A stretch of 64,000 bases of DNA from Leptolyngbya sp. BC1307. GTDB lineage: Bacteria; Cyanobacteriota; Cyanobacteriia; Phormidesmidales; Phormidesmidaceae. The translations under genes were made by a program, and so were the position numbers. Positions 1 through 8,637 of the stretch are shown here, piece after piece. The number at the start of each line of letters is the position of its first letter. Positions within the stretch are counted from its first letter, which is position 1. Below the pieces are notes generated by a model. It did not search any database and was not told where the DNA came from. It worked only from the letters and a program-made list of their open reading frames with translations. The stretch is from positions 1 to 64,000 of the forward strand of contig NZ_NRTA01000003.1 in assembly GCF_002286735.1 (NCBI RefSeq). Direction: 5' to 3'.

Positions 1-96
1 CTTTGTCCCCGTCATTCGACAGTTTATTCTAGAAAACGTAACAGAAGCTACTTTCGCTTGACCATAGTTTCGTTTTGCTGTCAATGCGTAACTCCT

Positions 97-2316
97 ATGA
101 GTTTAAAGCGTCGGCAGTTTTTGCTGTTTTTGGGTGCGGCCGCTGGGTCTACCGCGATTGGATCTTTGGGCGGCTCTTTAAATTCGCAAGCACAGGGAAA
201 GATCGCCTCTAGTCGTGTGGCAGAGGGCACTGCGATCGCCGCCACCCCGCCCGCTCCCTTTTCACCGGTAAAGGGGCCTATGCCCTATGGCGCAGTCAAG
301 ATCAGCGCTGAGCGGCAGCCGATGGCATATGCCGACTATGCCATTCAAGATGACCTGGTACTGCCTGAAGGCTTTACCTACAATGTGATTGCCGCTTGGG
401 GAGATCCCGTTGGCGACTCTCGATTTGGCTATAACAACGACTATCTTTCCTTTATCCCGACCGGAGCAGACGAGGGCTACCTCACAGTCAATTTTGAGTA
501 CATCAGTGCGGAAACTTGGGAGCAGACCTACCCGGCGGTGATTGGCCAATCTCTACCGTTTGAAGAAGTGCTGGCGGCATTAGCGGCGACAGGCGATGAG
601 GTCGATGCGTTTACTCTGGCCGATGGCACGCTGCTCAAGACTCAGATCGAGGAAATTTCTAAAGCGGCGCTGCTTGACCAGGGAATGGGCGTGATCTTTG
701 TGCGGCGGCAGGCCGACAGTAGCTGGATGCGAGTGGCGGCTGAGAGCGATCGCCGTATCTCTGGCATCTCTGGACTAGAAGACGACCGCTATCTCCAGAC
801 CACTGGCCCCGCTGCTGCGGTCTTTACCAAAACTGAAGTCAACGGCTACACCGATGGCTTAGGCGACCAGATTATTGGGACTTTTGGTAACTGCGCTGGC
901 GGAACTACGCCTTGGGGTACCGTTCTCAGTGCTGAAGAGAATATTCAAAGCCAGGTGCCCGAAGCAGTTTACGGCGATGGCTCCGCTTTTTCGCCCAGTG
1001 AAAAGGTCTTTGATAAGGGCTATGACGGTCAGGGCAATGTCTTAGGGCTAGCGGGCAATAAGTATGGCTGGATTGTAGAAGTTGACCCGAGCAACGCAGA
1101 TGACTACGGCACCAAGCACACCTGGCTGGGGCGCTACCGCCATGAAGCAGTCGGTACTCGGGTAGAAACGGGTAAACAGCTGGCCTTTTACTCGGGATGC
1201 GATCGCCGGGGCGGACATCTCTATAAATTCATCAGCGCAGGCACCGTCAGCGACCCCACCGACAAAGCCAATTCCCAACTGCTTACCGACGGCATGCTCT
1301 ATGCCGCCAAATTCAACGCCGACAGCACTGGTAGCTGGATTCCATTGACTCTAGAGACACCGGTCAATCCGATTTTGCCCAGCAGTGTCGTTGGGGAGAT
1401 GGTTCCCCTGCCTAAACGCCCCGAAGGCGGCTTTGAAGAAATCGAAGACGACGCGGTTGTCAATGCCTTTAAAGGCAACTTTGCGACCTTAGGCGACCTG
1501 TACGAAGGTAGCGATCTAGAAAAGCAGGGGGCAATTTTGATTGACGCTCACTTTGCTGCCAACGCCGCTGGTGCGACCGCCACCGCTCGGCCTGAAGATA
1601 CAGACGTGGCTAAAGATGGAACACTTTTTATCGCCTTTACCTCAGGCACAGCAGGGGGTGATGGCGGACCCGACAAAGCCATTTTCACTGGCCCTAAAGG
1701 CGAGCCAGACTATGAGGCGGGTTGGATCATGAAGCTCATTGAAGCCAACAATGATCCGGCGGCCCTGACGTTTAATTGGGAAATGTTTGCCACAGGCGGC
1801 GAACCCGCAGAGGGCGGCATCGGCTTTGCGAATCCAGACAATCTGGAGTTTGACAGCCAGGGCGACCTTTGGGTGGTCACTGACATGTCAACGAGCACAC
1901 ATAACAACGCCGTTCCTCAGCGTCAGGATGAAGCAGGTAAAGCACTGAGCGATAAGGATTTGCTCGGGCTATACGGCAACAACTCTCTCTGGCAAATTGC
2001 TTTAGACGGGGAAACTGCTGGAGAAGCCAAAATGTTTGCCTACGGTCCGATGGAGTGTGAACTCACTGGCCCGTTCTTCACAGCCGACGGCACGACTCTG
2101 TTTTTGGCAGCTCAGCACCCTGGCGAGCGCAACGGCACTCGACAAGCGATGGCCGTTGAAACTCGTGAATTTGCCTTAAAGACGACGGCGGGAGAGGTCT
2201 TTATGCAGTCGCGTGAAGTACCTATCGGCTCGAACTGGCCAGACCGGAGCGAAAGTGCAGCCCCTAAGCCCGCCGTAGTGGCTATTCGCCGAGTAGAACC
2301 CGGCGCCGTGATCTAG
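97..2316 (+). CDS. phoX: PhoX-type alkaline phosphatase (DUF839 family), Tat-exported
   Basis: Predicted exported phosphatase that releases phosphate from organic phosphoesters in the periplasm; PhoX enzymes use calcium and iron. The chosen ATG at 97 puts a twin-arginine signal (KRRQFLLFLG, about residues 4-13) at the N-terminus; a longer TTG start at 58 would add 13 unrelated residues. The segment GNCAGGTTPWGTVLSAEEN (about residues 263-281) matches the metal- and phosphate-binding stretch I associate with PhoX. At 739 aa it is somewhat longer than classical PhoX. No pho box was identified upstream, so phosphate control is inferred from the family only. It could also be one of the DUF839 relatives of unproven substrate. 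Confidence 0.85.
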   Translation: MSLKRRQFLLFLGAAAGSTAIGSLGGSLNSQAQGKIASSRVAEGTAIAATPPAPFSPVKGPMPYGAVKISAERQPMAYADYAIQDDLVLPEGFTYNVIAAWGDPVGDSRFGYNNDYLSFIPTGADEGYLTVNFEYISAETWEQTYPAVIGQSLPFEEVLAALAATGDEVDAFTLADGTLLKTQIEEISKAALLDQGMGVIFVRRQADSSWMRVAAESDRRISGISGLEDDRYLQTTGPAAAVFTKTEVNGYTDGLGDQIIGTFGNCAGGTTPWGTVLSAEENIQSQVPEAVYGDGSAFSPSEKVFDKGYDGQGNVLGLAGNKYGWIVEVDPSNADDYGTKHTWLGRYRHEAVGTRVETGKQLAFYSGCDRRGGHLYKFISAGTVSDPTDKANSQLLTDGMLYAAKFNADSTGSWIPLTLETPVNPILPSSVVGEMVPLPKRPEGGFEEIEDDAVVNAFKGNFATLGDLYEGSDLEKQGAILIDAHFAANAAGATATARPEDTDVAKDGTLFIAFTSGTAGGDGGPDKAIFTGPKGEPDYEAGWIMKLIEANNDPAALTFNWEMFATGGEPAEGGIGFANPDNLEFDSQGDLWVVTDMSTSTHNNAVPQRQDEAGKALSDKDLLGLYGNNSLWQIALDGETAGEAKMFAYGPMECELTGPFFTADGTTLFLAAQHPGERNGTRQAMAVETREFALKTTAGEVFMQSREVPIGSNWPDRSESAAPKPAVVAIRRVEPGAVI

Positions 2317-2397
2317 CGCAGCGGAAGTCAGAAGCGCTGTTTTGAGAAACGAAAGCGGGGCGATTACATCCTCCCCGCTCACTCAATCTACCGCGCT

Positions 2398-3051
2398 ATG
2401 ATGGTGAGCGCCGCTTTCATAGGTGCTGCTGTGACGCTATCTGCCACCCTCTGGCATGCCAATCAGGACTTAGCCGAAGCCGCTTTGAGCCATCCTTTTG
2501 TTCAGGGCATTGGCGACGGGTCATTGGCAAAGGAAAAGTTTGCCTACTACGTCGGGCAAGACGCCTTCTTTTTGGAGGCGTTTGCGCGGGCCTATAGTAT
2601 TGCCGCTGCTAAAGCGCCCGACTGGCAGAGTTTTCAGGTTTTTCACAGCCTGGCAGCCGGCGTTTTGCAAGAGCTGCACCTGCACCAGAGCTATGCCCAG
2701 TCCTGGAATGTTGATATTACAACGGTAGAACCCGGCACAGCGACTCGTCAGTACACCGATTTTTTATTAGCAACAGCCTGGAGCCAGCCAGTGGGCATTA
2801 CCGCTGTGGCGATGGCTCCCTGTATGCGGCTCTACGCCTACCTGGGTCAGGCGCTGGCTAAAAACGGCATGCCCTCACATATTTATAAAGACTGGATTGC
2901 GACCTATAGCAGCAATGAGTTTGAACCACTAGCTCAGCAGCTAGAAGATTTGGTCGATCAGCACTCACCCGAGACAGCGCTGACCCACTCGACTTATCGC
3001 TATGCTATGACTTGTGAGCGCGATTTCTTTCAGGCAGCGTGGCAGCGCTAG
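2398..3051 (+). CDS. tenA: TenA-family aminopyrimidine aminohydrolase / thiaminase II
   Basis: Likely thiamine-salvage enzyme hydrolysing aminopyrimidine breakdown products in the cytosol. The 217-aa length and all-helical pattern fit TenA. Visible family features are YYVGQDAFFL with Asp near residue 55, Cys near 142 in MAPCMRLYAYLG (the position of the catalytic Cys) and Glu near 174 in SSNEFE. Two adjacent ATGs at 2398 and 2401 are possible starts. It follows the PhoX gene by 81 bp on the same strand. No TPP riboswitch is visible upstream. The family also includes proteins with other pyrimidine substrates, so the exact reaction is inferred. Confidence 0.85.
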   Translation: MMVSAAFIGAAVTLSATLWHANQDLAEAALSHPFVQGIGDGSLAKEKFAYYVGQDAFFLEAFARAYSIAAAKAPDWQSFQVFHSLAAGVLQELHLHQSYAQSWNVDITTVEPGTATRQYTDFLLATAWSQPVGITAVAMAPCMRLYAYLGQALAKNGMPSHIYKDWIATYSSNEFEPLAQQLEDLVDQHSPETALTHSTYRYAMTCERDFFQAAWQR

Positions 3052-3055
3052 CAAA

Positions 3056-3664
3056 CTATACTGATGGATTGGCAAACTCGTAGCTTTCCTTCACCGTCCA
3101 CATTTGGCCGCTGTGAATAAGTAGCGTCAGCTGACCAACTGTGAAGTCAAAATGGATTTCCTGATGCTGAAACACCGACCAGGCTTGACGAAACATATTG
3201 GGCTTGAGATCGCGAAAGGCAACGGTCAGGTGAGGGATAAAGGAGCGGTTGCGATCGCGCTCACTCACTAGCCCGACCCGATCTTCTAAATAGGCGAGCA
3301 GATCAGGCTGAATGGTCATCAGGCGATCGCTCTTCACCACGTTGATATAGATCACATGCGGCTTAAACGCGCCAAAGCCCTCTAGCGTTATCGGCACGGG
3401 CGGCTGACTGGCCGCAAAATCGCTCAGCGTACTCGCTAGCTCAGGCAGCTCGGCAACGGGCCATTCAAACGGGGCCAGCAGCGTAATGTGGGGCGGTGAG
3501 CGAAAGGCGGCTTTGCTAGCATAGCGATCGCGCATCACAGCTTTCACTTGATTCGCTCGCACCCGCACCTCTTCGGGAGGCAGCAGAGCAATAAAAAATC
3601 GCTTCCGGCTTGAAGAAATCAAATCCGATTTTTCATTAAGTCCCACAGATTTGCTGTTGCCCAT
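3056..3664 (-). CDS. 2H phosphoesterase superfamily protein (2'-5' RNA ligase / LigT-like)
   Basis: Member of the 2H phosphoesterase superfamily, which includes RNA 2',3'-cyclic phosphodiesterases (ThpR/LigT). The two signature HxT motifs are intact: PHITLLAPF (His59, Thr61) and FIPHLTVAF (His145, Thr147). Their spacing of about 85 residues is normal for the fold. The 202-aa protein has an N-terminal extension of about 20 residues before the conserved RFFIALLPP strand, so the true start may lie inside it. It converges with tenA, the stops being only a few bases apart. The cellular substrate cannot be read from sequence. Confidence 0.85.
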   Translation of the reverse strand: MGNSKSVGLNEKSDLISSSRKRFFIALLPPEEVRVRANQVKAVMRDRYASKAAFRSPPHITLLAPFEWPVAELPELASTLSDFAASQPPVPITLEGFGAFKPHVIYINVVKSDRLMTIQPDLLAYLEDRVGLVSERDRNRSFIPHLTVAFRDLKPNMFRQAWSVFQHQEIHFDFTVGQLTLLIHSGQMWTVKESYEFANPSV

Positions 3665-3741
3665 AGAATAATCTGATAAAAGCCCAGAGTAGTGGCATGA
3701 GCATGGCCGCGTCGGGCTATAGACGCATTGGATGATTAGCG

Positions 3742-4044
3742 ATGGCCTGGTTTGTCAAAATTGAGCGTGGCATCGTTAACAAGCTCCGGTTTGATCGGTT
3801 TGTAGCTGCCCATGTTGACTACGTTAACAGCTTGATCGCAAATGGACATCGGGCTCGCAGCGGATATTGGGCAGAGCGGGGGGGCGGCATGCTGATTTTT
3901 GAAGCCGACTCCTTAGCTGCCGCCAAAACCATCATTGAGGCCGATCCCTTAGTGGCCAATCACTGCGTAAACTATGAGCTACATGAGTGGTGCATCGTCG
4001 CCGAGTCTACGTCCTCGCCTGCTCCCCTGCCTGCTCCCGATTGA
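3742..4044 (+). CDS. YciI-like domain protein
   Basis: Small single-domain protein (100 aa) of the YCII-like ferredoxin-fold family. The family usually carries a conserved His-Asp pair and lacks a well-defined common reaction. The N-terminal strand MAWFVKIERG, the FVAAHVDYVN helix and the EADPLVANHCVNYELHEW end match the YciI layout. The last ten residues are Pro/Ser/Ala rich and encoded by a short internal duplication (CTGCTCCC twice). It lies 97 bp upstream of smpB on the same strand and could be co-transcribed with it. The specific function is unknown. Confidence 0.8.
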   Translation: MAWFVKIERGIVNKLRFDRFVAAHVDYVNSLIANGHRARSGYWAERGGGMLIFEADSLAAAKTIIEADPLVANHCVNYELHEWCIVAESTSSPAPLPAPD

Positions 4045-4141
4045 GTACCATAGGGGATATGGCCTCACTGCTGTGTAGCCTTGTCTAAATTTCCAAAGTA
4101 GCACTGCTGCTTTCTTCTCGCCCCTTAAAGACCGATTTTCT

Positions 4142-4624
4142 ATGGCCAAACAGAGTCCAAATAGCGGCGGCGGCATCAAAATTGCTGCCGATAATCGACA
4201 GGCCCGCTACCAATACGAAATTTTAGAAACCTACGAAGCGGGTGTCGCCCTGACCGGCACTGAGGTCAAGTCGATTCGCGCTGGCAAAGTCAACCTGCGA
4301 GACGGGTTTGCCAATGTCAAGCGCGGCGAAGCATGGCTGCACAATGTGCATATCTCGCCGCACAGCATGACCAGCCTGGCCTACAACCACGAACCTCGCC
4401 GCGTGCGCAAACTGCTGCTGCACAAGCAGGAAATTCGCAAGCTAATCGGTCAAACTGAGCAGCAGGGCCTGACGCTAGTTCCCCTCAAAATGTACTTCAA
4501 AGACGGTCGGGTGAAAGTGAGCATCGCCCTGGGTCGGGGTAAAAAGCTGCACGATAAGCGCGAAAGCCTGAAGAAAAAGCAGGATAACCGAGAGATGGCC
4601 AGAGTCGCGAAGGGTAATTACTGA
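4142..4624 (+). CDS. smpB: SsrA-binding protein SmpB
   Basis: SmpB binds tmRNA and brings it to stalled ribosomes for trans-translation. The 160-aa length, the beta-barrel core with YEILETYEAGVALTGTEVKS near residues 23-42, and the basic C-terminal tail (KKLHDKRESLKKK) that enters the mRNA channel are diagnostic. The start is ATG at 4142. The tmRNA gene is not in this window. The next gene downstream is convergent. Confidence 0.97.
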   Translation: MAKQSPNSGGGIKIAADNRQARYQYEILETYEAGVALTGTEVKSIRAGKVNLRDGFANVKRGEAWLHNVHISPHSMTSLAYNHEPRRVRKLLLHKQEIRKLIGQTEQQGLTLVPLKMYFKDGRVKVSIALGRGKKLHDKRESLKKKQDNREMARVAKGNY

Positions 4625-4670
4625 TCGGTGTCCGGTGTCGTCAGGTCGCCTATTATTCGATCTGAGCTAA

Positions 4671-6248
4671 TTATTGAGTTGCCCGGTCTAACGCTGCCAC
4701 CACCTGTTCATAAATCGCTTCAGCTTCGCGGTGCGTATTGCCGATGCAGGTGAGGCCAAGCTTGCCGTGCTCGCTCAGACAGCCCATCAAATGAAACACA
4801 ACGCCAACCCCATCAATGGCGCTAAAGTGCAGCTGCTCACCCATAATGATGTCCATCAGATCGTTAGGCAGTAGCCCTCGATAGGCATCTTTTTGCAAAT
4901 TGTCAGAAGCCCGGTAGTACTTTGCCTGACCATTTTTGGTGTAAAACTTGCCGTCTTCGCAGCTGTAGGCTCCATTGGTCATCAGCTTTAAGGCCATGAA
5001 GGGATGCGTTGTGCCGCCCTTGCGCAGATTGATTTCGATGGCGTGTAGCTGCCAGGGCTCAGCCTGTTGCGGCTGATTTACCGCTATAAAATCGACGCTG
5101 TAGCGCTCTAGTGCGCCTTTTGCCGCCAGGTTTTCGCCGACCTTACGGCCCATCTCCTGAAGCGCCAGCCGGTAGGCATCGTCAGCCGGGAAAGTACAGC
5201 CTAAGAAAATTTGGCCATCGGGGCCGCCCAGTACCTGATCGTGGGTCGAGAGAATTTCGACCTCGCCCTGAGGGGTGACCCGCCCCTGCACGCTGGGAGA
5301 GTACTTTTGCTCTCCTTCGATGAAGGCTTCGGCGATCGCCCCCAATTCCTCAATTTTCAGCTCAAAAGATTCCCAGGTTTCGGTATCACACTGGTAGCGC
5401 AGTTGGGGCATCGCTGCTCTGATGGCCGCCGCCCGCTCCGAATGGTCGGCCTTGCCAGGCGCAACATCAGCTAAGGGCGCTAGCAATAGTAGCGCATTAC
5501 CCTCTCCAGAAAACCCTTCATTCAGCTTAATGACGATCCGCTGCAGCTCGGGTTGCCGCTCCCACAGCGCCGCTGTGACTTCTGCTAACTCTGTTGCACT
5601 GTGAGTCAGCTCACTGCCATCGGGAAGGGGCAACCCGCACTCTGCAAAAATTTGCCGACTGCCGCTCTTCGTACCCCAGTGCAGCAGATCGGGATCAACT
5701 GCCAACAGCGGCAAGTTCAGCGTTAGCGCCAGTTCTTTCTCTAGCTCAGTAGAGTTGTAGCAGGTCATGTAGGCTTCACCGGGCTTAATTCTGTCCCGAA
5801 TGCGCTGAATCAACCGGGGGCGAGCCAAGATCTTTTCTGAGAGCGGTCGCAACGAAGAGTCGTAGGTTGAAAAAAGGTCGAGGCGATCGCGCGCATGAGA
5901 GCTAGGGATACCCGGCAGCAGCTCTAAATAGTAGTCCACAATGCTGGGGTGCAGCGGCTGAGAGGTCACATAGATAATGCGCGTCTCAGGGTTGCGCAGC
6001 CGAATCAGTGAAAACAGCAACCGCTCTTCGTAGTGATGCACGCCTTTAATTTTCATCAGTTCAGACTGAGCCAGGCTGAGAGAAGGCACTACTAAAATCT
6101 GCCGGGGCCGCCGGTCAAACGCATCTATTGACTGCCAGCGATTTGCGAGCTGAGCCTGCAACTGGTGAAATCTTTCAGCCGCGGCTTCAGGCTCTGGCCC
6201 AGTGCCCTGAGTCTGACTCACCGGAAAAATTGCTTCGGCAGTGACCAT
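4671..6248 (-). CDS. ATP-grasp ligase, PGM1-like (peptide ligase-related)
   Basis: 525-aa protein with an ATP-grasp fold resembling the peptide ligase PGM1 of pheganomycin biosynthesis. Visible features are IVIKLNEGFSGEGNALLLL (glycine-rich ATP-binding loop), an EAFIEGEQKYSPSVQG segment, ERYSVDFIAV and HAIEINLRKGGTTHPFMAL; the EINLRKGG stretch should supply magnesium ligands. The N-terminal half (SLIRLRNPETRIIYVTSQPL) is a conserved pre-domain seen with this group. PGM1 joins peptides to an amidino acid, but the substrate of cyanobacterial homologues is unknown. No biosynthetic partner lies next to it. The next gene on the minus strand, sigF, is 220 bp upstream. Confidence 0.75.
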   Translation of the reverse strand: MVTAEAIFPVSQTQGTGPEPEAAAERFHQLQAQLANRWQSIDAFDRRPRQILVVPSLSLAQSELMKIKGVHHYEERLLFSLIRLRNPETRIIYVTSQPLHPSIVDYYLELLPGIPSSHARDRLDLFSTYDSSLRPLSEKILARPRLIQRIRDRIKPGEAYMTCYNSTELEKELALTLNLPLLAVDPDLLHWGTKSGSRQIFAECGLPLPDGSELTHSATELAEVTAALWERQPELQRIVIKLNEGFSGEGNALLLLAPLADVAPGKADHSERAAAIRAAMPQLRYQCDTETWESFELKIEELGAIAEAFIEGEQKYSPSVQGRVTPQGEVEILSTHDQVLGGPDGQIFLGCTFPADDAYRLALQEMGRKVGENLAAKGALERYSVDFIAVNQPQQAEPWQLHAIEINLRKGGTTHPFMALKLMTNGAYSCEDGKFYTKNGQAKYYRASDNLQKDAYRGLLPNDLMDIIMGEQLHFSAIDGVGVVFHLMGCLSEHGKLGLTCIGNTHREAEAIYEQVVAALDRATQ

Positions 6249-6368
6249 AGGGCCTCCTCTGTATCTGTGCGATCGCGCTAACTTCTAAAGCTTAATACGC
6301 GCAGCGGCTGAATCTTTCTCTCTAACGGCTAAATCCACGACCCCAGGCAGAGCCTCGCAACAAAACAT

Positions 6369-6405
6369 AAAAAAAGTCGGCGCGATCCAATTCAACCACG
6401 CCGAC
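6369..6405 (-). terminator. Rho-independent terminator downstream of sigF
   Basis: On the minus strand GTCGGCG pairs with CGCCGAC (plus-strand 6399-6405 and 6376-6382), separated by a 16-base loop and followed at once by seven T residues. It lies 64 bp after the sigF stop. No T-run follows on the plus strand, so the signal is directional. Confidence 0.75.
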
Positions 6406-6468
6406 CTATTCACTTAGGAGAGTTCAATACCTTAGGAATACTTTCACACGGATACTTTGGAATAATAT

Positions 6469-7296
6469 TTAGCAGAGTTCTGTAGAGAGTGTTTCTGATA
6501 GTGACGACAGTTCATCTTGCTCACCCGGCTGAGGTTGCAGATAAACGATCATTTGCTCTACCCCGCGCTGAATGCGGCGAGTCACCGTCATCGGGCTGAC
6601 GCCAATCCGCTCGGCCACTTCCTTACGAGAAAGCCCCTTGAAAAATACAAACTCAATTGCTGAGCGAGTTTTCTCCTCTAGCTGATTCATCGCCCGCTGG
6701 ATCTGCTGACGATCTTCTTCTAGCCCTTGCAGCAGCTGATAGTGCGCGTCCGGCAAGGTATCACCCAAGGTAATGCTCGAATCAATCTGGTGACATACCG
6801 TAGCATCCAGGCTCAGCGGCATCCGGTTTTTATTCGCAAGCTTTACCTGCCGCCATTCCTGCACAGACACTTCTAGCGCTGCTGCCATCTCAATATCAGA
6901 AGGCTGACGACCGTACTCACGAATTAGTTCAGATTGCCGCTTTTGACCTTCCTTTTGCAAGTCTTGCCAGCGACGGGGAATCTTAACGGTAGTGCCGCGA
7001 TCGCGCAAAAAATGCAGCATTTCGCCGCGAATGTAAGGCACTGCAAAAGAGCTAAAAGCACACCCCTGACTCGGGTCAAAACGCTCAATCGAACGGATCA
7101 GCCCAATGTAACCAATCTGCTCAAGATCTTCATACGGCTCAGCGCACTGATGGCTGACCCGATGCGCAATTTTACGAACTAAGCCAGCGTTCAGCCGCAC
7201 CAGTTCATTACGCAGCCGAACCGAACGATCTTGCTTATACTGCATGAGCAATTCCATGCCACGAGAACGAAGCTGTGCCGATTTTGAAGAAACCAT
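6469..7296 (-). CDS. sigF: RNA polymerase sigma factor, SigF/SigB type (group 3)
   Basis: Alternative sigma factor of the SigF/B/G class, which in cyanobacteria directs motility, pilus and stress genes. Region 2 is visible at about residues 40-110 (YEDLEQIGYIGLIRSIERFD, then FSSFAVPYIRGEMLHFLRD), region 3 at about 130-160, and the region 4 helix-turn-helix at about 225-255 (KGLSRKEVAERIGVSPMTVT). The 275-aa length is typical and there is no region 1.1. A terminator follows the gene and a 570-bp divergent intergenic region precedes it. No anti-sigma gene is adjacent. Confidence 0.92.
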   Translation of the reverse strand: MVSSKSAQLRSRGMELLMQYKQDRSVRLRNELVRLNAGLVRKIAHRVSHQCAEPYEDLEQIGYIGLIRSIERFDPSQGCAFSSFAVPYIRGEMLHFLRDRGTTVKIPRRWQDLQKEGQKRQSELIREYGRQPSDIEMAAALEVSVQEWRQVKLANKNRMPLSLDATVCHQIDSSITLGDTLPDAHYQLLQGLEEDRQQIQRAMNQLEEKTRSAIEFVFFKGLSRKEVAERIGVSPMTVTRRIQRGVEQMIVYLQPQPGEQDELSSLSETLSTELC

Positions 7297-7868
7297 AGTA
7301 ACTGCAGGATTTTCTGCGTCGAAGCGGTGCGTGAATTAAACTCATTCTCGGGAAGAGGCCCTTAGCTCACCATCGTTGAAACACGGTAGTCACTCAGGGC
7401 ACCCCACCGATACTTAGGCGGATCCACGCATAGAGACACAAATCAAACACGCACCACACCGCCGGCAAAGTGTCTCGCAGAGCCGTTTCCTGCTGCGCCG
7501 TTCAGTAGATATCCGGAATATGTTTGCCGCTCGGCTAATTTATTTCCCCCACTCAGACCCGGCCTGACATGCCTGAATCGGCCTACTTTCATACGGGGTT
7601 TCTACGTAAATTAACCGCACGCTTTTAGCACCGCTCCATCCCAGAAATCGCAGTAGATCAGAAATCGCAGTAGATTTTTCCCGAAGCGCAAAACGATTCT
7701 CAAAACCGTGAGGTTGAACCAATACGACCCGAGCAATCTGATTGAGTCGATTTGACTAGGTCACCAGCCAATGTCGAAAAGTAGGCGAGAGAACCGTAAT
7801 CGTCAGATGGCAATGAATTCAGTAAACTTTATAAACAGAAACTCTATTCTTTGAGAGCGCTTATCTAT
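7297..7868. other. Divergent intergenic region, no gene recognised
   Basis: About 570 bp separate sigF (minus) from the Bax-inhibitor-like gene (plus) and must hold both promoters; I could not assign boxes with confidence. A 60-codon minus-strand frame at 7540-7722 shows no family resemblance and is probably chance. A perfect 17-bp direct duplication lies at 7642-7675. I recognised no known RNA structure here. Confidence 0.5.
7642..7675. repeat. Tandem duplication, 2 x 17 bp
   Basis: CAGAAATCGCAGTAGAT occurs twice without a gap (7642-7658 and 7659-7675). It is one of several short tandem duplications in the window and lies in the non-coding region between sigF and the gene at 7869. Confidence 0.9.
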
Positions 7869-8597
7869 ATGAGCAACACCAGTAATTTTCGTAAGGCGAT
7901 CAGCGACGCTAAAGGTCAGGCGCTAGTTGGCCCCAATGTGATCGCCAATGCGCTGCCTTTTGTTGGCGGTGGTCTCATCCTCACCGCAGCAGGCACCTTT
8001 GGCGGATTAAATGTGCTGGGGGCCAACCCTAGCCTGTTTATGACCACCTTTTTCGTTGCCTTAGTAGCCGAGATTGCCCTATTTTTCGTGGCCCGTGGCA
8101 TTGCGCTTAAGGGCAACAATGGCGTAGCGCTGCCGTTACTAGCTACCTACAGCTTGCTGTCGGGCTACACGCTGAGCGGTTTGGTCTCGGTGGCTTTGCA
8201 AAGCAGCGGTGTCGGTATTCAGGGAGTTGGGTTTGCGGCCCTCGCCTGCGGTATCACCTTTATCGCCGCGCGTCCGATTGGGTCTAATCTGTCTGAAGAA
8301 GACGGTATGGCGCTGACTAAAACCGTCCAGCTAGGGATCTTAGCCCTGCTGGTTGTGATTGTTGGTCAGTTTGCGCTGAGCTTCTTCGGAGTGTACGCGC
8401 CTAATTTTCTTGAGATTGCAATTTCGGCCATTGGTGTGATTTTGTTTGTCGGCGCGGCGGTGGTAGATTTCTTTGTGCTGCCTCGCACCTATCGCGACGA
8501 CCAGGCGATACCGGCAGCGCTGTCGATGTATCTGACCTATATCAACCTGTTTGTCTTTATTCTCCGACTGTTGATTGCCATTAACGGCAGAGATTAA
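7869..8597 (+). CDS. Bax inhibitor-1 / YccA family membrane protein
   Basis: Hydrophobic protein of about 242 aa with roughly seven predicted membrane segments and a short hydrophilic N-terminus. The overall pattern and the end segment (DDQAIPAALSMYLTYINLFV, then ILRLL) fit the BI-1/YccA/YbhL family, in which conserved acidic residues in the late helices line a pore. The chosen start ATG at 7869 begins MSNTSNFRKAIS; a TTG at 7851 would add six residues. Family members affect membrane protein quality control or calcium leak, and no specific role can be assigned here. prfB follows by 40 bp and may share the transcript. Confidence 0.8.
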   Translation: MSNTSNFRKAISDAKGQALVGPNVIANALPFVGGGLILTAAGTFGGLNVLGANPSLFMTTFFVALVAEIALFFVARGIALKGNNGVALPLLATYSLLSGYTLSGLVSVALQSSGVGIQGVGFAALACGITFIAARPIGSNLSEEDGMALTKTVQLGILALLVVIVGQFALSFFGVYAPNFLEIAISAIGVILFVGAAVVDFFVLPRTYRDDQAIPAALSMYLTYINLFVFILRLLIAINGRD

Positions 8598-8637
8598 CGG
8601 CAGCAACTAATCGGCAAAGCCCCCTCCCCCTAACCGT

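Noticed and set aside
7540-7722. 60-codon minus-strand open frame in the intergenic region
   Set aside because: No family resemblance, and it contains the 17-bp duplication.
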